In this document: piece by piece, positions 63,769-64,000 of the stretch
How the letters are laid out: every line of letters starts with the position of its first letter
Numbering within the stretch: the first letter of the stretch is position 1
Assembly: GCA_902461565.1 (NCBI GenBank)
Contig: CABPYL010000013.1
Span: 1-64,000, forward strand
DNA from: an uncultured Porphyromonadaceae bacterium
Lineage (GTDB): Bacteria; Bacteroidota; Bacteroidia; Bacteroidales; Muribaculaceae
Direction of reading: 5' to 3'
DNA length: 64,000 bases
Made by a program: the position numbers and the translations under genes
Notes under the pieces: generated by a model
The model's database searches: none
Seen by the model: the letters and a program-made list of their open reading frames with translations, nothing else
Told to the model about the DNA's origin: nothing

Positions 63769-64000
63769 CACTTATGATTTTCCTTTATAGCCTTAAACAC
63801 CTTGCGATCGATAGTTACTTTGTATTTTTTATGCAGGTCTTTCACCCATTTGTCTTCGAGTGCCTGCTGATAGTCGGTAACGGCAGCTCCGCGTACGTCG
63901 GCAGCTTCCTCGGGAGCGTTTATTATGCGGCCGTTGAATGCGGCATAGTGTTTCCAGCGGGTTTTGTTCTCGTCGGTGGGTTTGGGACCGCCGAAACCGA
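63768..64000 (-). CDS. C-terminal part of a probable SurA/PpiC-family protein, cut by the window end
   Basis: Only the last 77 codons or so are present, from the window edge down to the stop at 63768-63770. The readable part contains GFGGPKPTDENKTRW, NGRIINAPEEAADVRGAAVTDYQ and EDKWVKDLHKKYKVTIDR. The segment in which a released strand is followed by DYQxxLEDKWVKDL and a final KV-ID-KVF-strand is the usual C terminus of Bacteroidetes SurA-type proteins. Overlap with the next gene (TGATG) supports a chaperone operon. The N-terminal part lies outside the window. Confidence 0.65.
   Translation of the reverse strand, partial: GFGGPKPTDENKTRWKHYAAFNGRIINAPEEAADVRGAAVTDYQQALEDKWVKDLHKKYKVTIDRKVFKAIKENHK

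Noticed and set aside
1..64000. CRISPR array, prophage, insertion sequence or integrative element
   Set aside because: No regular spacer repeats, transposase, integrase or structural phage genes are seen, and the gene content is continuous chromosomal.

Overview
The window reads as a piece of a Bacteroidales chromosome, plausibly a Muribaculaceae-like gut commensal. The order is well supported; the family is only a guess. Evidence includes SusC/SusD pairs, a one-protein hybrid two-component sensor (HTCS), Bacteroidetes promoters (TTTG, 19-20 bp, TAnnTTTG), a Bacteroides-type serine palmitoyltransferase, a DUF3127 protein, and secreted proteins ending in Por/T9SS-like C-terminal domains. I see no mobile element, prophage, CRISPR array or rRNA.

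Layout. (1) 0.1-3.5 kb: a tiny secreted CTD-like protein, a type I pullulanase and a DMT transporter. (2) 3.8-35.6 kb: a large glycan-utilisation locus. It runs from an HTCS regulator through a NagX-like membrane acetyltransferase and an operon of ROK sugar kinase, glucosamine-6-phosphate deaminase, FucP/NagP-type transporter and a GH18-ThuA lipoprotein. Two SusC/SusD pairs and a surface glycan-binding lipoprotein follow. A run of secreted enzymes ends the locus: ThuA-like, GH9, beta-helix, GH2-malectin, and a polysaccharide lyase fused to GH88. (3) 35.7-51.7 kb: mostly housekeeping genes (ftsY, rimO, a menF-like gene, paired SGNH hydrolases, a LolC/E-type permease, rsfS, ftsH, a DUF3298 lipoprotein, fba, a DUF3127 protein, proS) and a umuD-umuC-HU-like operon. 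(4) 51.8-62.6 kb: large secreted proteins with CTD-like tails, including an M6 metalloprotease, interrupted by reverse rubrerythrin and serine palmitoyltransferase. (5) 62.7-64.0 kb: tRNA-Gly(CCC) and two SurA/PpiC-like genes, the last one cut by the window end.

The main observation is in the glycan locus. Three promoters (nagX-like, ROK operon, first susC) carry the same tandem element, roughly TTTYCAAACCT repeated at 20-21 bp. Each pair sits at the same distance from an identical TAATATTG box. This ties amino-sugar catabolism and glycan import into one regulon, most simply driven by the adjacent HTCS. The enzymes point to a substrate containing both (N-acetyl)glucosamine and uronic acid. 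Candidates are a glycosaminoglycan-like or bacterial polysaccharide, or a fungal wall mixture of chitin/chitosan, glucuronan and beta-glucan. The substrate is inference.
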